DNA of 64,000 nucleotides from Roseateles sp. (GCF_019237615.1 NZ_JAFAGT010000033.1:1-64000); one strand, 5' to 3'; shown: positions 22,050 through 32,177, numbered from the stretch's first letter. The notes: a model not told the origin generated them from the letters alone. Program-made: numbers and translations.

Positions 22050-23714
22050 TCAGGGTGTCGCGGGGCGCAGAAAGCCATTCAGCGGCCGCCCCGGCAAGCG
22101 CTTGAGCCCTTCGACGACCTGGCTGGCGTTGAAGACGGCGCCAGCGTCGTTGGTGTGCGTGCGGGCGTCGGAGAAGAAGCCGTCGACGCGCTCGGCGCCC
22201 GCAGCGCGGTAGGCCTGCGTCACGAGCAGGGTCAGGTCGACGAACTGCGCGCCGCGTTCGCGCGCGACCTGCTCGCCCCAGGCGGCGTAGTTCTCGAAGT
22301 CGCGCGGCTGCTCGGGCTGCCAGCGGTCCTTGTGCGGGATGGGCGACAGTACGACGACATGGACGCCCCTGGCTCTGGCGTCGTCGATGTAGCGCGCGAG
22401 ATACCAGCCGAAGCTCTGCACCTTCTCCTTGCTGCCGTCGGGCCGGGTGTCCTCCTGCGTCTCGGGGCCGATGCCGGGGACGGAGCCGCGGTTCTTGCCG
22501 GCCGGGTCGCCGATGCGTGCACCGTCGTTGTGGCCGAACTGGATCAGCAGCGTGTCGCCGGCCTTCAACTGCTCCAGCACCGAGGCCCAGCGGCCTTCGG
22601 TGAAGAAGGTGCGGCTGCTACGGCCGCCGATGGCGTTGTTGACGACGTTGATGCGCTGCGTGTCGAAGAAGGTGGCCAGTCGCTCGCCCCAGCCGTAGGC
22701 GCCGTTCTGGCCGCCACTGCGCACCGTGGAGTCGCCAATCAGCACGAGGCTGGGCAGCCTGGGGTCGCGCGGCGCCTCGACCTTGACCTTGCGGGCATCG
22801 ACGACGGGCTGCTCGTCACTACCGTCGGGCGCGAAGCGGCGGGTGTAGAAGGCGTCCGGCAGCACCTTGTTCTGGATCAGTCCGGCGATGACGAGTTGGG
22901 CGTTCAGCGTCGCGCCGGCCAGGTTGGTGTGCACGGTCTCCTCGGGTGTCGCGGCGGGGAAGAGCTTCTCCACCGCGGCCCTGCCCAGCGCCTCGTAGCG
23001 CAGCGCGCCCCATTCGTTCAGGTCGATGAAGGCCACGTTCTCCTGCCTGGCCACCTCGGCGGCCCAGGCTGCGAAGTTGCCGCCGGCGCGCGTGACCTTC
23101 TGGCCGTCGGCCTCCCAGCGCTTGCGGATCACCGGCGAGCAGACCACCGGCGTGGCGCCGGCCGCGCGGATCTCGGCGATGTAGCCGCGCAGATAGGCGC
23201 CGTAGGTGGCGACGGTCTCGCGCTTGCCCGTCAGCAGGTTGTCGATGTCCTCGGTCTCGGGCCCCGCGCCGCGCAGCACGCCGCGGGCGCGGCTGTTGTC
23301 GTTGACGGGGCTGGCGTCGTTATGGCCGAACTGCATCAGCACCCAGTCACCCTTCCTGATGAGCGCCTTGCTGCGCTCCCAGTGGCCGCTGCTGCGGTAG
23401 GTGCGGCTGGACAGCCCGCCCACGGCGCGGTTGACGAGGTTGACCTGATTCGGGTCGAAAAAGCCGGCGATGGGATGGCCCCAGCCCCACTGCCCCTCGG
23501 CACCCTTGCCCTGGCCGTCGTCGTGGCCGTTGCGCACCGTCGAGTCGCCGATGAGGAGGATGGACGGCAGCTCGGGCCGGGCCGGATCGGGCAGCGTGAC
23601 CTGGGCGCGGGCGGGATCGGTGCTGGCGGTGAAGGCCTGCGCATGGACTGCGGCCGGCAGGGCCAGCAGCGAGAGCAGGGTCGCGGCGCAGCGGCGGGTG
23701 AGGGCGGGGGTCAT
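22050..23714 (-). CDS. Tandem two-domain SGNH/CE12-like rhamnogalacturonan acetylesterase
   Basis: Two GDSTVR-containing repeats (LPSILLIGDSTVRNG, LPSLVLIGDSTVRSG), each with QFGHND; signal peptide. Confidence 0.82.
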   Translation of the reverse strand: MTPALTRRCAATLLSLLALPAAVHAQAFTASTDPARAQVTLPDPARPELPSILLIGDSTVRNGHDDGQGKGAEGQWGWGHPIAGFFDPNQVNLVNRAVGGLSSRTYRSSGHWERSKALIRKGDWVLMQFGHNDASPVNDNSRARGVLRGAGPETEDIDNLLTGKRETVATYGAYLRGYIAEIRAAGATPVVCSPVIRKRWEADGQKVTRAGGNFAAWAAEVARQENVAFIDLNEWGALRYEALGRAAVEKLFPAATPEETVHTNLAGATLNAQLVIAGLIQNKVLPDAFYTRRFAPDGSDEQPVVDARKVKVEAPRDPRLPSLVLIGDSTVRSGGQNGAYGWGERLATFFDTQRINVVNNAIGGRSSRTFFTEGRWASVLEQLKAGDTLLIQFGHNDGARIGDPAGKNRGSVPGIGPETQEDTRPDGSKEKVQSFGWYLARYIDDARARGVHVVVLSPIPHKDRWQPEQPRDFENYAAWGEQVARERGAQFVDLTLLVTQAYRAAGAERVDGFFSDARTHTNDAGAVFNASQVVEGLKRLPGRPLNGFLRPATP

Positions 23715-23849
23715 GGCGCGGATGCTAGGAGCAGCCCGGCCCGTGCGGCGGGCCGGGATGGCGCAAGTTCTTGAGCGATTGGCGCCCAGCAACATCGCGC
23801 AACGTAGCCGGTCCTAGAGTCGCGGCCACCTTTCTTACCGGCACCCATC

Positions 23850-25202
23850 ATGTCGCTTCGCAAGACCTCCCTGCTGCTGTCCCTGCTGCTGGTGCTCGCC
23901 CCCGCCTGGGCCCAGATCGGCCAGCGCTTTCCTTCCGAGAAGCGCGTCGTGCCTGACCCCGTCACCGGCACGCCGCTGACCTTCCTGACGACGCAGCCAC
24001 GCGGCGACTCCAAGATCTACCCCAGCCACCCGCAGTGGACGGCCGACGGCCAATGGCTGGTGTTCCGCTCGGCGCGCGTGAAGGGCGAGGCCATTGCCGT
24101 CAACGAAGCCAGCGGCGAGATGGTGCAGGTCACCGAGGGCGGCTACGAGGGGATGCTCAACCTCGCGCAGTCGGGCGGCAACAGGCTCTACTTCCTGCGC
24201 AAGGACCCGGGCGGGGCGCCCAAGGTCATGCAGGCCATCGAGGTGGACCTGGACCGCGTCTTCGCTGACAGCAGGGCCGGCAGCATCAAGCCTGCGAGCA
24301 GCTATCAGCGTGTCATCGGCACGCTGCCGGCCGAGCTGGAGGCCTTTGGCGACAACGCGCTGGACTCCGACGGCCAGTGGTTCTACTTCCGCATCCAGGG
24401 CAAGGCCTACGCGGGTGCCAGGCTGCCGGCCGGCACCAAGATCGAGCCGCCCTTCGGCCCGCGCGGCATGGGTGCCGGCCCGCATGCCATCGGCAAGATC
24501 AACGTGAAGACCGGCGAGATCCAGCATGTGGTCTCCGTGCCCTTCCAGATCGGCCATATCCAGGCCAACCTGTGGAGCCCGGGCGAGCTGGTGTTCAGCT
24601 GGGAGACCGGCGGCAAGGCGCCGCAGCGCACCTGGACGGTCAAGGGCGACGGCAGCGGTCTGCGCCCGCTCTATCCCGAGGCGCCCTATGAGTGGGTCAC
24701 GCACGAGGCCTTCATCGGCAAGGACGAGGTGGCACTGGCCATCATGGGCCACCGTGCCATCCCGGGTGTCTTCGACCCGGGCCGCGCGCCGGGTACCGAC
24801 GTGGGCGGCGCCAACCCGGGGCAGGACGCCGCCTGGGGCGACGCCGGCACGCGCGAGAAGCCGACGGGCCTGGCCATCGTCAACCTGCGCACCCGCGAGG
24901 TGAGCCTCGTCGGCCAGACGCCGTCCGGCAGCGGCCTGTGGCACGTCCATGGCTCACCGGACGGGCGCTTCGCGGTCGGCGACGACTTCGGGCGCAGCCT
25001 CTACCTGATCAACCGCAAGAGCCGCGAAATGATGCTGCTGACGACGGGCCACAAGACGACAGCGCGCGACCATCCGCACCCGACCTTCAGCCCCGACGGC
25101 CGCAAGATCCAGATCCAGTCGGCCATGCTGGCCGCCGACGGCCGCGAGATGAATATCTGCATCGTGCCAGTGCCCAATGCTTGGCTGGAACGTAATCACT
25201 GA
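23850..25202 (+). CDS. Exported PL22-like (oligogalacturonate lyase-type beta-propeller) protein
   Basis: Signal peptide; KIYPSHPQWTADGQWLVFRSARVKGEAIAVNEASGEMVQVTEGGYEG and FSPDGRKIQIQS, as in oligogalacturonate lyases. Confidence 0.65.
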   Translation: MSLRKTSLLLSLLLVLAPAWAQIGQRFPSEKRVVPDPVTGTPLTFLTTQPRGDSKIYPSHPQWTADGQWLVFRSARVKGEAIAVNEASGEMVQVTEGGYEGMLNLAQSGGNRLYFLRKDPGGAPKVMQAIEVDLDRVFADSRAGSIKPASSYQRVIGTLPAELEAFGDNALDSDGQWFYFRIQGKAYAGARLPAGTKIEPPFGPRGMGAGPHAIGKINVKTGEIQHVVSVPFQIGHIQANLWSPGELVFSWETGGKAPQRTWTVKGDGSGLRPLYPEAPYEWVTHEAFIGKDEVALAIMGHRAIPGVFDPGRAPGTDVGGANPGQDAAWGDAGTREKPTGLAIVNLRTREVSLVGQTPSGSGLWHVHGSPDGRFAVGDDFGRSLYLINRKSREMMLLTTGHKTTARDHPHPTFSPDGRKIQIQSAMLAADGREMNICIVPVPNAWLERNH

Positions 25203-25270
25203 GATTCATGCTTCGGTCCTGAATATTTGTATGCGGATTTTGTTCGTGAATATTTGATATTCATCTGATC

Positions 25271-25306
25271 ATGGGCTGAATCCCTTGCAAGAGGGGTTCG
25301 GCCCAT
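25271..25306. other. Strong RNA hairpin downstream of the PL22-like gene
   Basis: ATGGGCTGAATCCC-TTGCAAGA-GGGGTTCGGCCCAT: 14-bp stem with two G-T wobbles. Confidence 0.6.
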
Positions 25307-25411
25307 ATTCGTTCGGGCTCTGGTGATGGCCCGGATCCGCGCCCGCCGCGGGCGCCGCGCCCAGTGTGCCGACCCGTCTCGGCCGAGGGGAGTGCAGTGG
25401 GTCGCGGATAA

Positions 25412-25423
25412 TCACGAGCGTGA
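25412..25423. promoter_or_regulatory. Operator-like palindrome, copy 1
   Basis: TCACG-AG-CGTGA within ATCACGAGCGTGAT, upstream of the TonB receptor gene. Confidence 0.6.
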
Positions 25424-25466
25424 TCGAAATCCAGGTGGCTCAAGGGTTTTCTCGGGGGTGAAGCAA

Positions 25467-25478
25467 TCACGGTCGTGA
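25467..25478. promoter_or_regulatory. Operator-like palindrome, copy 2
   Basis: TCACG-GT-CGTGA within AATCACGGTCGTGATT, 55 bp centre-to-centre from copy 1. Confidence 0.6.
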
Positions 25479-25590
25479 TTCTTTGCTGGCATGTGAACAC
25501 GACGTAAAACCCGCGGCCTAGACTGTCCTCGGGGCAGTAAAGAGGGTTCGTATCGAGCCCATCCTGGTTGATATTCTGGAGACAAACAAA

Positions 25591-28500
25591 ATGCTGAAGA
25601 AGATTCACGGCGGCATGCCAGTTTCACGTTGGACGCCGTTGGCCCTGGCCATTTCGGCCGCACTGGCCGGCCAGGCGCATGCCCAGCAAGCCCAGGCGCC
25701 GGCCGAGAAGCCCGCCGAGAAGGCCGAGGCCAAGGCCGCCGACAAGGCTGCCGACAAGGGCGCGCAGCAGCTTGACACCGTCACCGTCACCGGCATTCGC
25801 CGCTCCATCCAGAGCGCCATCGACCGCAAGCGCCATGCGTCCACGGTGAGCGACAGCATCGTCGCCGAGGACATCGACCAGTTTCCGGACAAGAACGTCG
25901 GCGAGGCGCTGTCGCGCATCACCGGCGTACAGTTGTCGCGCGAGTTCGGCGAAGGCTCCCAGGTGTCCATCCGCGGTGTCGAGCCCGACCTGAACCGCGT
26001 CGAGATCAATGGCATGTCGGTGCTGGGCACCAACGGCGGCGCCGGCCGCGGCGCCGAGCTGCGCGAGCTGGCCTCCGAGCTGATCGCCTCCATCGACGTC
26101 GTCAAGGGCTCCACGGCCGACCTGACCGAAGGTGGCGTGGGCGGCACCGTCCGCATCAACACGCGCAAGCCGCTGGACTTCAGCAAGCGCACCATCGCCG
26201 GCACGCTGGCGGCCGAGCAGGGCAGCCTGCGCGGCGGCACGCAGCCGCGCGGCACGCTGCTGCTGGCCGACAAGTTCCTGGACGGCAAGCTTGGTCTGAT
26301 GGCCAACCTGGTCTACGACAAGATCCACACGCGCGGCGACTTCGCCCGCAACACGTCGTGGAGCTTCCTGCGCGACTGGGACTTCTCGCCCGAGAAGACG
26401 GTCACCAGCCTGAACCCCGTCGCCGCCGCCGTGACGACCTCGGCTGGTTGCAATGCGCTGACCAACACCACCGACAAGAATGCCTGCCTGGCCCAGTGGT
26501 TCGACTACTCGCCGCGCATCTCGCGCTACGGCATCTGGGAACGGGACCACAAGCGCAGCTCCGCTGAGCTGACAGCGCAGTACAAGTTCAGCAACGAGCT
26601 GGACGCCTACGTGAGCCATCAGGTCAACAAGCAGGCGCAGAAGCTCAACGACATGAACTTCGGCACCGACTTCACTTCGGTGTCGCGTCTGTCGAACGCC
26701 GGCAACGCGCCGGTCTACCGCGCCGACGGCACGGTGCAGACCGCCGGCACCTGCACGGGCATCAATGCCAATACGACACCGTCCGGCATGGTGGTGGAGA
26801 ACCACCATGTCACGCAGTACACGGTGGGCAACTGCCTGAACGTGGCCGGCCAGGGCGGCCAGGGAGCGTTCAGCACGTCGGCGCGCGACTTCGCGCTGAA
26901 CATCGAGTCCAAGTACACGACGGCGGGCTTCAAGTTCAAGAACAACGACTGGCGCGTCGAAGGCCTGCTGGGCGATTCGAAGTCGGACTACAGGAGCGAG
27001 AGCAACAACATCGTGCTGACGCAGAACGCGCCCGGCCTGGTCGTCAAGCTCGACGGCAGCCGCCTGCCGCAGTTCATCTTCCCGAAGGGCTACAGCCCCG
27101 ACGACGCCAGCTCCTACGTGCAGGCCCAGCTGCAGTACCGTCCCTCGGCCACGCACAACAAGGAGCGCCAGGGCAAGCTGGACTTCCAGTACAACCTGGA
27201 CCACGACTTCCTCCACAGCGTGTGGTTCGGCGGCCAGGCGCGTGAGTCCAGCTCGCGCCAGTACAACGGCGGCGGCTACCTGGTGCAGAACAACGGCAGG
27301 CTGGACCTCACCGACGAGGCGGTGGACATCAATGCCCGCACAGCCAACGTCAACCAGACCATCATCTTCGACCCGCTGTACACCGGCACGGCGCAACGCC
27401 CCAACGATTCGCAGACCTACATCAACAGCGGCTACAAGACCTCCTACGTGACCGGCGCGCGCATGCAGGAGATCGTCAACGCGATCCGCACCAAGTCGCC
27501 CGGCACCTTCATGGGTGGCTACGGCAACGCCTCCGGCATGCCGGGCAACTGGACGGCGCCCAGCTATGCGGCCGCCGCGGCCTCAGGCATCTTCGACACC
27601 AGCGACTTCAGCCACAAGTACCTGTACACGACGCCCGGCAACGACGGCAAGACCTACCCACAGATCCCGGCCTTCGACATCACCGAGAAGATCAAGTCGG
27701 GCTATGTGCGACTGGACTGGGGTACCGAGATCCTGGGCATGCCGCTGGATGGCAACGTCGGCGTGCGCTACACCCGCACCGACGTGACCTCGGCCGGCGT
27801 GCGCACGGACCGCACCTGCAACCCGGCCACCGTGTCGAGCTGCTCCGTCATCGTGAACAGCAACCAGATCGTGGCCATCAGCAACAGCTACAACGATGTG
27901 CTGCCAAGCCTGAACGGCACGCTGCAGCTGATCAACGGCAAGCTTCTGGTTCGTGGCGGCCTGGCCAAGGTGATGGCGCGTCCGGCACTGAACCTGCTGG
28001 CGCCCAACGTCACTTGCACGACGGGTAGCGGTGACCCGGCACGCGGTGGCAACGGTACCGACACCTGCTCGGCCGGCAATCCCGACCTCAAGCCCTATCG
28101 CGCCAACAAGTACGACCTGAGCGTGGAGTACTACCCGAGCCGCGACACGCAGGTCAGCCTGGCCACCTTCCGTACCGACATCGGCACCTATGTCCGCAGC
28201 AATGTCGTGAACTACGGCGTCAACTTCTTCGGCGACGGCCGTATCTTCGACGTGACGCAGGCGGTCAACGGCGAAGGCGCCAAGACCCAGGGCATCGAAC
28301 TGGCGGGCCGCACGGCGCTGTCCTTCCTGCCGGGCTGGCTGAGCGGCTTCGGCGTGGATGCCAACTACACCCGCATGACGTTCAGCTACGCCAAGGGCAA
28401 CGAGCTGATCAGCCCGCTGGACAATTCCGTGCTGCCCTACCCGGGCCTGTCGAAGAACTCCTACAACCTGGGCCTGTGGTACGACGACGGCAACTTCAAC

Positions 28501-28758
28501 GCCCGCCTGGCCTACGCCTACCGCGACAAGTACTACACGGGCGGCAATGACGTGTCGGGCAACCCGAACTTCCGCGACAAGACCGGCTACCTGGACGCCA
28601 AGGTCCAGTGGAAGGCGACGAAGAACTTCACGCTGGCGATCGAGGCGAAGAACCTGACCAACCAGGCCGAGCTGAGCTACGCCGGCGACCTGAGCCGCCC
28701 GAACGAGCTGGCCTGGTCCGGCCGCCGCTACTACCTGACGCTGGGCTACAAGCTCTGA
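25591..28758 (+). CDS. TonB-dependent receptor
   Basis: Signal peptide, plug QFPDKNVGEALSRITGVQLSREFGEGSQVSIRGVEPDLNRVEINGM, C-terminal YYLTLGYKL. Confidence 0.93.
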   Translation: MLKKIHGGMPVSRWTPLALAISAALAGQAHAQQAQAPAEKPAEKAEAKAADKAADKGAQQLDTVTVTGIRRSIQSAIDRKRHASTVSDSIVAEDIDQFPDKNVGEALSRITGVQLSREFGEGSQVSIRGVEPDLNRVEINGMSVLGTNGGAGRGAELRELASELIASIDVVKGSTADLTEGGVGGTVRINTRKPLDFSKRTIAGTLAAEQGSLRGGTQPRGTLLLADKFLDGKLGLMANLVYDKIHTRGDFARNTSWSFLRDWDFSPEKTVTSLNPVAAAVTTSAGCNALTNTTDKNACLAQWFDYSPRISRYGIWERDHKRSSAELTAQYKFSNELDAYVSHQVNKQAQKLNDMNFGTDFTSVSRLSNAGNAPVYRADGTVQTAGTCTGINANTTPSGMVVENHHVTQYTVGNCLNVAGQGGQGAFSTSARDFALNIESKYTTAGFKFKNNDWRVEGLLGDSKSDYRSESNNIVLTQNAPGLVVKLDGSRLPQFIFPKGYSPDDASSYVQAQLQYRPSATHNKERQGKLDFQYNLDHDFLHSVWFGGQARESSSRQYNGGGYLVQNNGRLDLTDEAVDINARTANVNQTIIFDPLYTGTAQRPNDSQTYINSGYKTSYVTGARMQEIVNAIRTKSPGTFMGGYGNASGMPGNWTAPSYAAAAASGIFDTSDFSHKYLYTTPGNDGKTYPQIPAFDITEKIKSGYVRLDWGTEILGMPLDGNVGVRYTRTDVTSAGVRTDRTCNPATVSSCSVIVNSNQIVAISNSYNDVLPSLNGTLQLINGKLLVRGGLAKVMARPALNLLAPNVTCTTGSGDPARGGNGTDTCSAGNPDLKPYRANKYDLSVEYYPSRDTQVSLATFRTDIGTYVRSNVVNYGVNFFGDGRIFDVTQAVNGEGAKTQGIELAGRTALSFLPGWLSGFGVDANYTRMTFSYAKGNELISPLDNSVLPYPGLSKNSYNLGLWYDDGNFNARLAYAYRDKYYTGGNDVSGNPNFRDKTGYLDAKVQWKATKNFTLAIEAKNLTNQAELSYAGDLSRPNELAWSGRRYYLTLGYKL

Positions 28759-28820
28759 TCCTGCCCTGCGGGCAGGTTCATCGGGCCGGCATGGCCTCCC
28801 TGTTGCGCTGACAGCGCGCC

Positions 28821-28851
28821 GGCCCCCGCTCACGCTGGGGCCGTTTTTTTT
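28821..28851 (+). terminator. Intrinsic terminator after the TonB receptor gene
   Basis: GGCCCCCGCTCACGCTGGGGCC followed by GTTTTTTTT. Confidence 0.85.
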
Positions 28852-28862
28852 GGTTCATCACC

Positions 28863-30701
28863 ATGAGTCTTCTGCACCGTTTCGTCGTCTGCCTGCTGCT
28901 GGCCGGGCCGGGCCTCGCCAAGGCACAGCCACCCAAGCAGATGGAGAGGCTGGATCGCGGCGTCGTCGCGCTGGCCACGTCGTCGGGCGTCTTCGTCAGC
29001 TGGCGGCTGCTGGGCACGGAGCCGACCGGCGTGCGCTTCAACGTCTACCGTGACGGCCGGCGCATCACCCGCGAACCGCAGGCGCTGACCAACCTCGTCG
29101 ATGCGCAGGGGCGCAGCGACAGCCTCTACAGCGTGCGCGCCGTCGTCGGCGGCAAGGAGCTGGCCGCGTCCAGCGCCGCGGCGCCGTGGGGTCAGCCCTA
29201 TCTGCGCGTGCCGCTGCAGCGGCCCGAGGGCGGCGTGTCGCCCGACGGCGTGACCTACCGCTACGAGGTCAACGACGGTACCGCCGCCGACCTCGATGGC
29301 GACGGCCAGTACGAGCTGATCGTGAAATGGCAGCCCACCAATGCCCATGACAACGCGCACAAGGGCTACACGGGCCACACGCTGATCGACGCCTACAAGC
29401 TGGACGGCACGCGGCTGTGGCGCATCGACCTGGGGCCCAACATCCGTGCCGGCGCCCACTACACGAGCTTCCTCGCCTATGACTTCGACGGCGACGGCCG
29501 AGCCGAGCTCATGATGAAGACGGCCGACGGCACGGTGGACGGTACCGGCAAGGTCATCGGCGACGCCAGGGCCGACCACCGCAACCCTGCCGGCTATGTG
29601 CTCGCCGGCCCGGAGTTCCTGACCGTCTTCAACGGCCTGACCGGCACCGCGATGGCCACCGTGGACTACACGCCGCCGCGCGGCGACGTGGCGGCCTGGG
29701 GCGATGCCTACGGCAACCGCGTGGACCGTTTCCTGGCCGGCGTGGCCTATCTGGATGGCCAGCGGCCGAGCGCCGTGTTCTCGCGCGGCTACTACACCCG
29801 CGCCGTGCTGGCGGCCTGGGACTGGCGCGACGGCAAGCTCACGCAGCGCTGGGTGTTCGACAGCGACGCCGACGCCGCGAGCAAGCCCGCCGCGGGCCAG
29901 GGCGCGCACTGGTTCTCGGTGGCCGACGTGGACGGTGACGGCCGCGACGACATCATCTACGGCGCCGCCACCATCGCGAGCAACGGCAAGCTGCTCTACA
30001 GCACCGGCCTGTGCCACGGCGACGCGCTGCATGTCGGCGCCTTCGACCCGGCGCGCGAGGGCCAGCAGGTCTTCATGGTGCACGAGAGCCCGCGCTGCTA
30101 CGGTGAGCACGGCCTGGAGATGCACGATGCCGCCACGGGCAAGATCCTGTGGAGCATGTCCGGCAGGAACAGCGACGTGGGCCGCGGCGTCTGCTTCGAC
30201 ATCGACCCCGCCTGGCCCGGCGCCGAATGCTGGGGCTCCGTCGGCGGCCTGATGAGTGCGGGCGGCCAGCTCATCAGCGAGCAGCATCCCAACCGCTACA
30301 ACTTCGCCCTCTGGTGGGACGGCGACCTGCTGCGCGAGTCGCTCGACCATGTCTCCATCGACAAGTGGAACCCCGCCCGCTTCAGGTTCGAGAACCTGCT
30401 GAACGGCAAGACCTTCGGCGCCGCGTCCAACAACGGCACCAAGGGCAACCCGGTGCTGTCGGCCGACCTGTTCGGTGACTGGCGCGAGGAGGTCGTCTGG
30501 CGCAACGAGGACAGCACGGCGCTGCTGATCTTCTCGACGCCGCTGCCGACCGAGCACCGCCTCGTCACGCTGATGCACGACCCGCAGTACCGCGTGCAGG
30601 TCGCGAACCAGAACGCCGGCTACAACCAGCCGCCGCACACGAGCTTCCACCTCGGCCATGGCATGAAGCCGCCGCGCTACCTGCCGATCACGACGCCATG
30701 A
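28863..30701 (+). CDS. Rhamnogalacturonan endolyase, PL11-type
   Basis: QMERLDRGVVALATSSGVFVSWRLLGTEPTGVRFNVYRDG and YEVNDGTAADLDGDGQYELIVKW, as in PL11. Confidence 0.88.
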   Translation: MSLLHRFVVCLLLAGPGLAKAQPPKQMERLDRGVVALATSSGVFVSWRLLGTEPTGVRFNVYRDGRRITREPQALTNLVDAQGRSDSLYSVRAVVGGKELAASSAAAPWGQPYLRVPLQRPEGGVSPDGVTYRYEVNDGTAADLDGDGQYELIVKWQPTNAHDNAHKGYTGHTLIDAYKLDGTRLWRIDLGPNIRAGAHYTSFLAYDFDGDGRAELMMKTADGTVDGTGKVIGDARADHRNPAGYVLAGPEFLTVFNGLTGTAMATVDYTPPRGDVAAWGDAYGNRVDRFLAGVAYLDGQRPSAVFSRGYYTRAVLAAWDWRDGKLTQRWVFDSDADAASKPAAGQGAHWFSVADVDGDGRDDIIYGAATIASNGKLLYSTGLCHGDALHVGAFDPAREGQQVFMVHESPRCYGEHGLEMHDAATGKILWSMSGRNSDVGRGVCFDIDPAWPGAECWGSVGGLMSAGGQLISEQHPNRYNFALWWDGDLLRESLDHVSIDKWNPARFRFENLLNGKTFGAASNNGTKGNPVLSADLFGDWREEVVWRNEDSTALLIFSTPLPTEHRLVTLMHDPQYRVQVANQNAGYNQPPHTSFHLGHGMKPPRYLPITTP

Positions 30702-31687
30702 AGATCGCTGCGCTGCTGCTGCTTGCGGCCCTGGCCGGCTGCGCCGGCGTGGAACCCGCGCCGCGGCCGCTGTACCGCGATCCGGTGCTGGACGGCGCGG
30801 CCGACGTGTCCCTGGTCTTCAACCGCGGCCTCAAGCGCTGGGAGATGTTCTACACGAACCGTCGCGCGACGCTGCGGCTCCCCGACCCCAAGGACGTGAG
30901 CTGGGTGCACGCCACGCCCATAGGCATCGCGACGACGGACGACGGCAACCACTGGCGAGCGGCGGGCGAGGCAACGTTCCCGGCGGAGTGCACCGGCGCC
31001 ACGCTGTGGGCGCCCGAGATCCAGGACTTCGACGGCGTCTACCACCTGTGGCTGACCATCGTGCCCGGCGTGCACAAGAGCTGGACCGGCGAGCGCCGCA
31101 TCGAGCACCTGACCAGCACCGACCTGCGCCACTGGACCTGTGCCGGCCGCGTGGACCTGGGCTCGCCCAAGGTCATCGACGCGGCCGTCATCCGCGCGCC
31201 GCAGGGCGGATGGCGCATGTGGTTCAAGGACGAGCAGGGGGGCAGCAGGCTCAAGGCGGCCGACAGCCCCGACCTGAAGACCTGGACCTTGCGCGGCCCG
31301 GTGAGCCCGCTGCCCGGCGAAGGCCCCACCGTCTTCCAGTTCGCCGGCAAGTGGTGGCTGGTGGCCGACCTGTGGAAGGGCTTGCTGGTGCTGCGCTCCG
31401 ACGACGCCCGGACCTGGGAGGAGCAACCCGCGCGTCTGCTGTCCGATATCGGCCAGCACCCCACCGACCGCGCCAAGGGCCAGCATCCCGGCGTGACCGT
31501 CGTCGACGGCCGGGCCTACCTCTTCTACTTCACGCATCAGGGCGGCGAGCCCGAGGCCAGGACGGACGATCGCTGGCACCAGCGCACCGTCATCCAGGTG
31601 GCGGAGATGACCCTGAAGGACGGCTGGCTGACCGTGGACCGCAACGCGCCGCCGCCGGATCTGCGGTCCGCGTTCGGGGCCCGCTGA
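30698..31687 (+). CDS. GH43-like five-bladed beta-propeller glycosidase, putative lipoprotein
   Basis: Lipobox-like LAALAGC; RDPVLDGAADVSLVFNRGLKRWEMFYT and GATLWAPEIQDFDGVYHLWLT; ATGA overlap with the PL11 gene. Confidence 0.65.
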   Translation: MKIAALLLLAALAGCAGVEPAPRPLYRDPVLDGAADVSLVFNRGLKRWEMFYTNRRATLRLPDPKDVSWVHATPIGIATTDDGNHWRAAGEATFPAECTGATLWAPEIQDFDGVYHLWLTIVPGVHKSWTGERRIEHLTSTDLRHWTCAGRVDLGSPKVIDAAVIRAPQGGWRMWFKDEQGGSRLKAADSPDLKTWTLRGPVSPLPGEGPTVFQFAGKWWLVADLWKGLLVLRSDDARTWEEQPARLLSDIGQHPTDRAKGQHPGVTVVDGRAYLFYFTHQGGEPEARTDDRWHQRTVIQVAEMTLKDGWLTVDRNAPPPDLRSAFGAR

Positions 31688-32177
31688 TGCACGCGCTGCT
31701 GCTGGCTTGGCTTTGCGCGCGTGCCAGCGCAGCGCACGCGGGCCTTCTCGTCGATACCAAGCCCACGCCGGGCGGCGTGCCGTTGGACGGCGCCGTCATC
31801 GTTGCTGCGGCCGAAGCCGATCCGCTTGAGGCCTTCGTCGCCCGGGACCTGGCCGATGACCTGAGGCGCTTCGGCCTGCGCGCCAGCGTCGGTGGCAAGG
31901 GTACCGTCCAGATCTGCGTTGGCACACCGGCCATCACCCCGCCATCGACGCCTCGGGTCTCGACCTGGGCAAGCTCAAGGGCTGCTGGGAATGCTTCGAG
32001 ATCGCACTGCTGCGCAACCCGGCGCCGGGCGTGAAGCAGGCCCTGGTCATCGTCGGCGCCGCCGGCCGCCGCATGACCTAAGGCGGCTACACGCTCAGCC
32101 AGGCGCTGGGCGTGTCACCCTGGCACTGGTGGTCCGACGTCGCGCCGCTCAGGCGTGACGGTCGACGACTCGCCTGA
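31687..32177 (+). pseudogene. GH115 (alpha-glucuronidase family) N-terminal remnant
   Basis: MHALLLAWLCARASAAHA...VQICVGTPAI, then shifted frame IDASGLDLGKLKGCWECFEIALLRNPAPGVKQALVIVGAAGRRMT*GGYTLSQALGVSPWHWWSDVAPLRR; GVSPWxWWxDV is the GH115 signature region. Confidence 0.8.
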
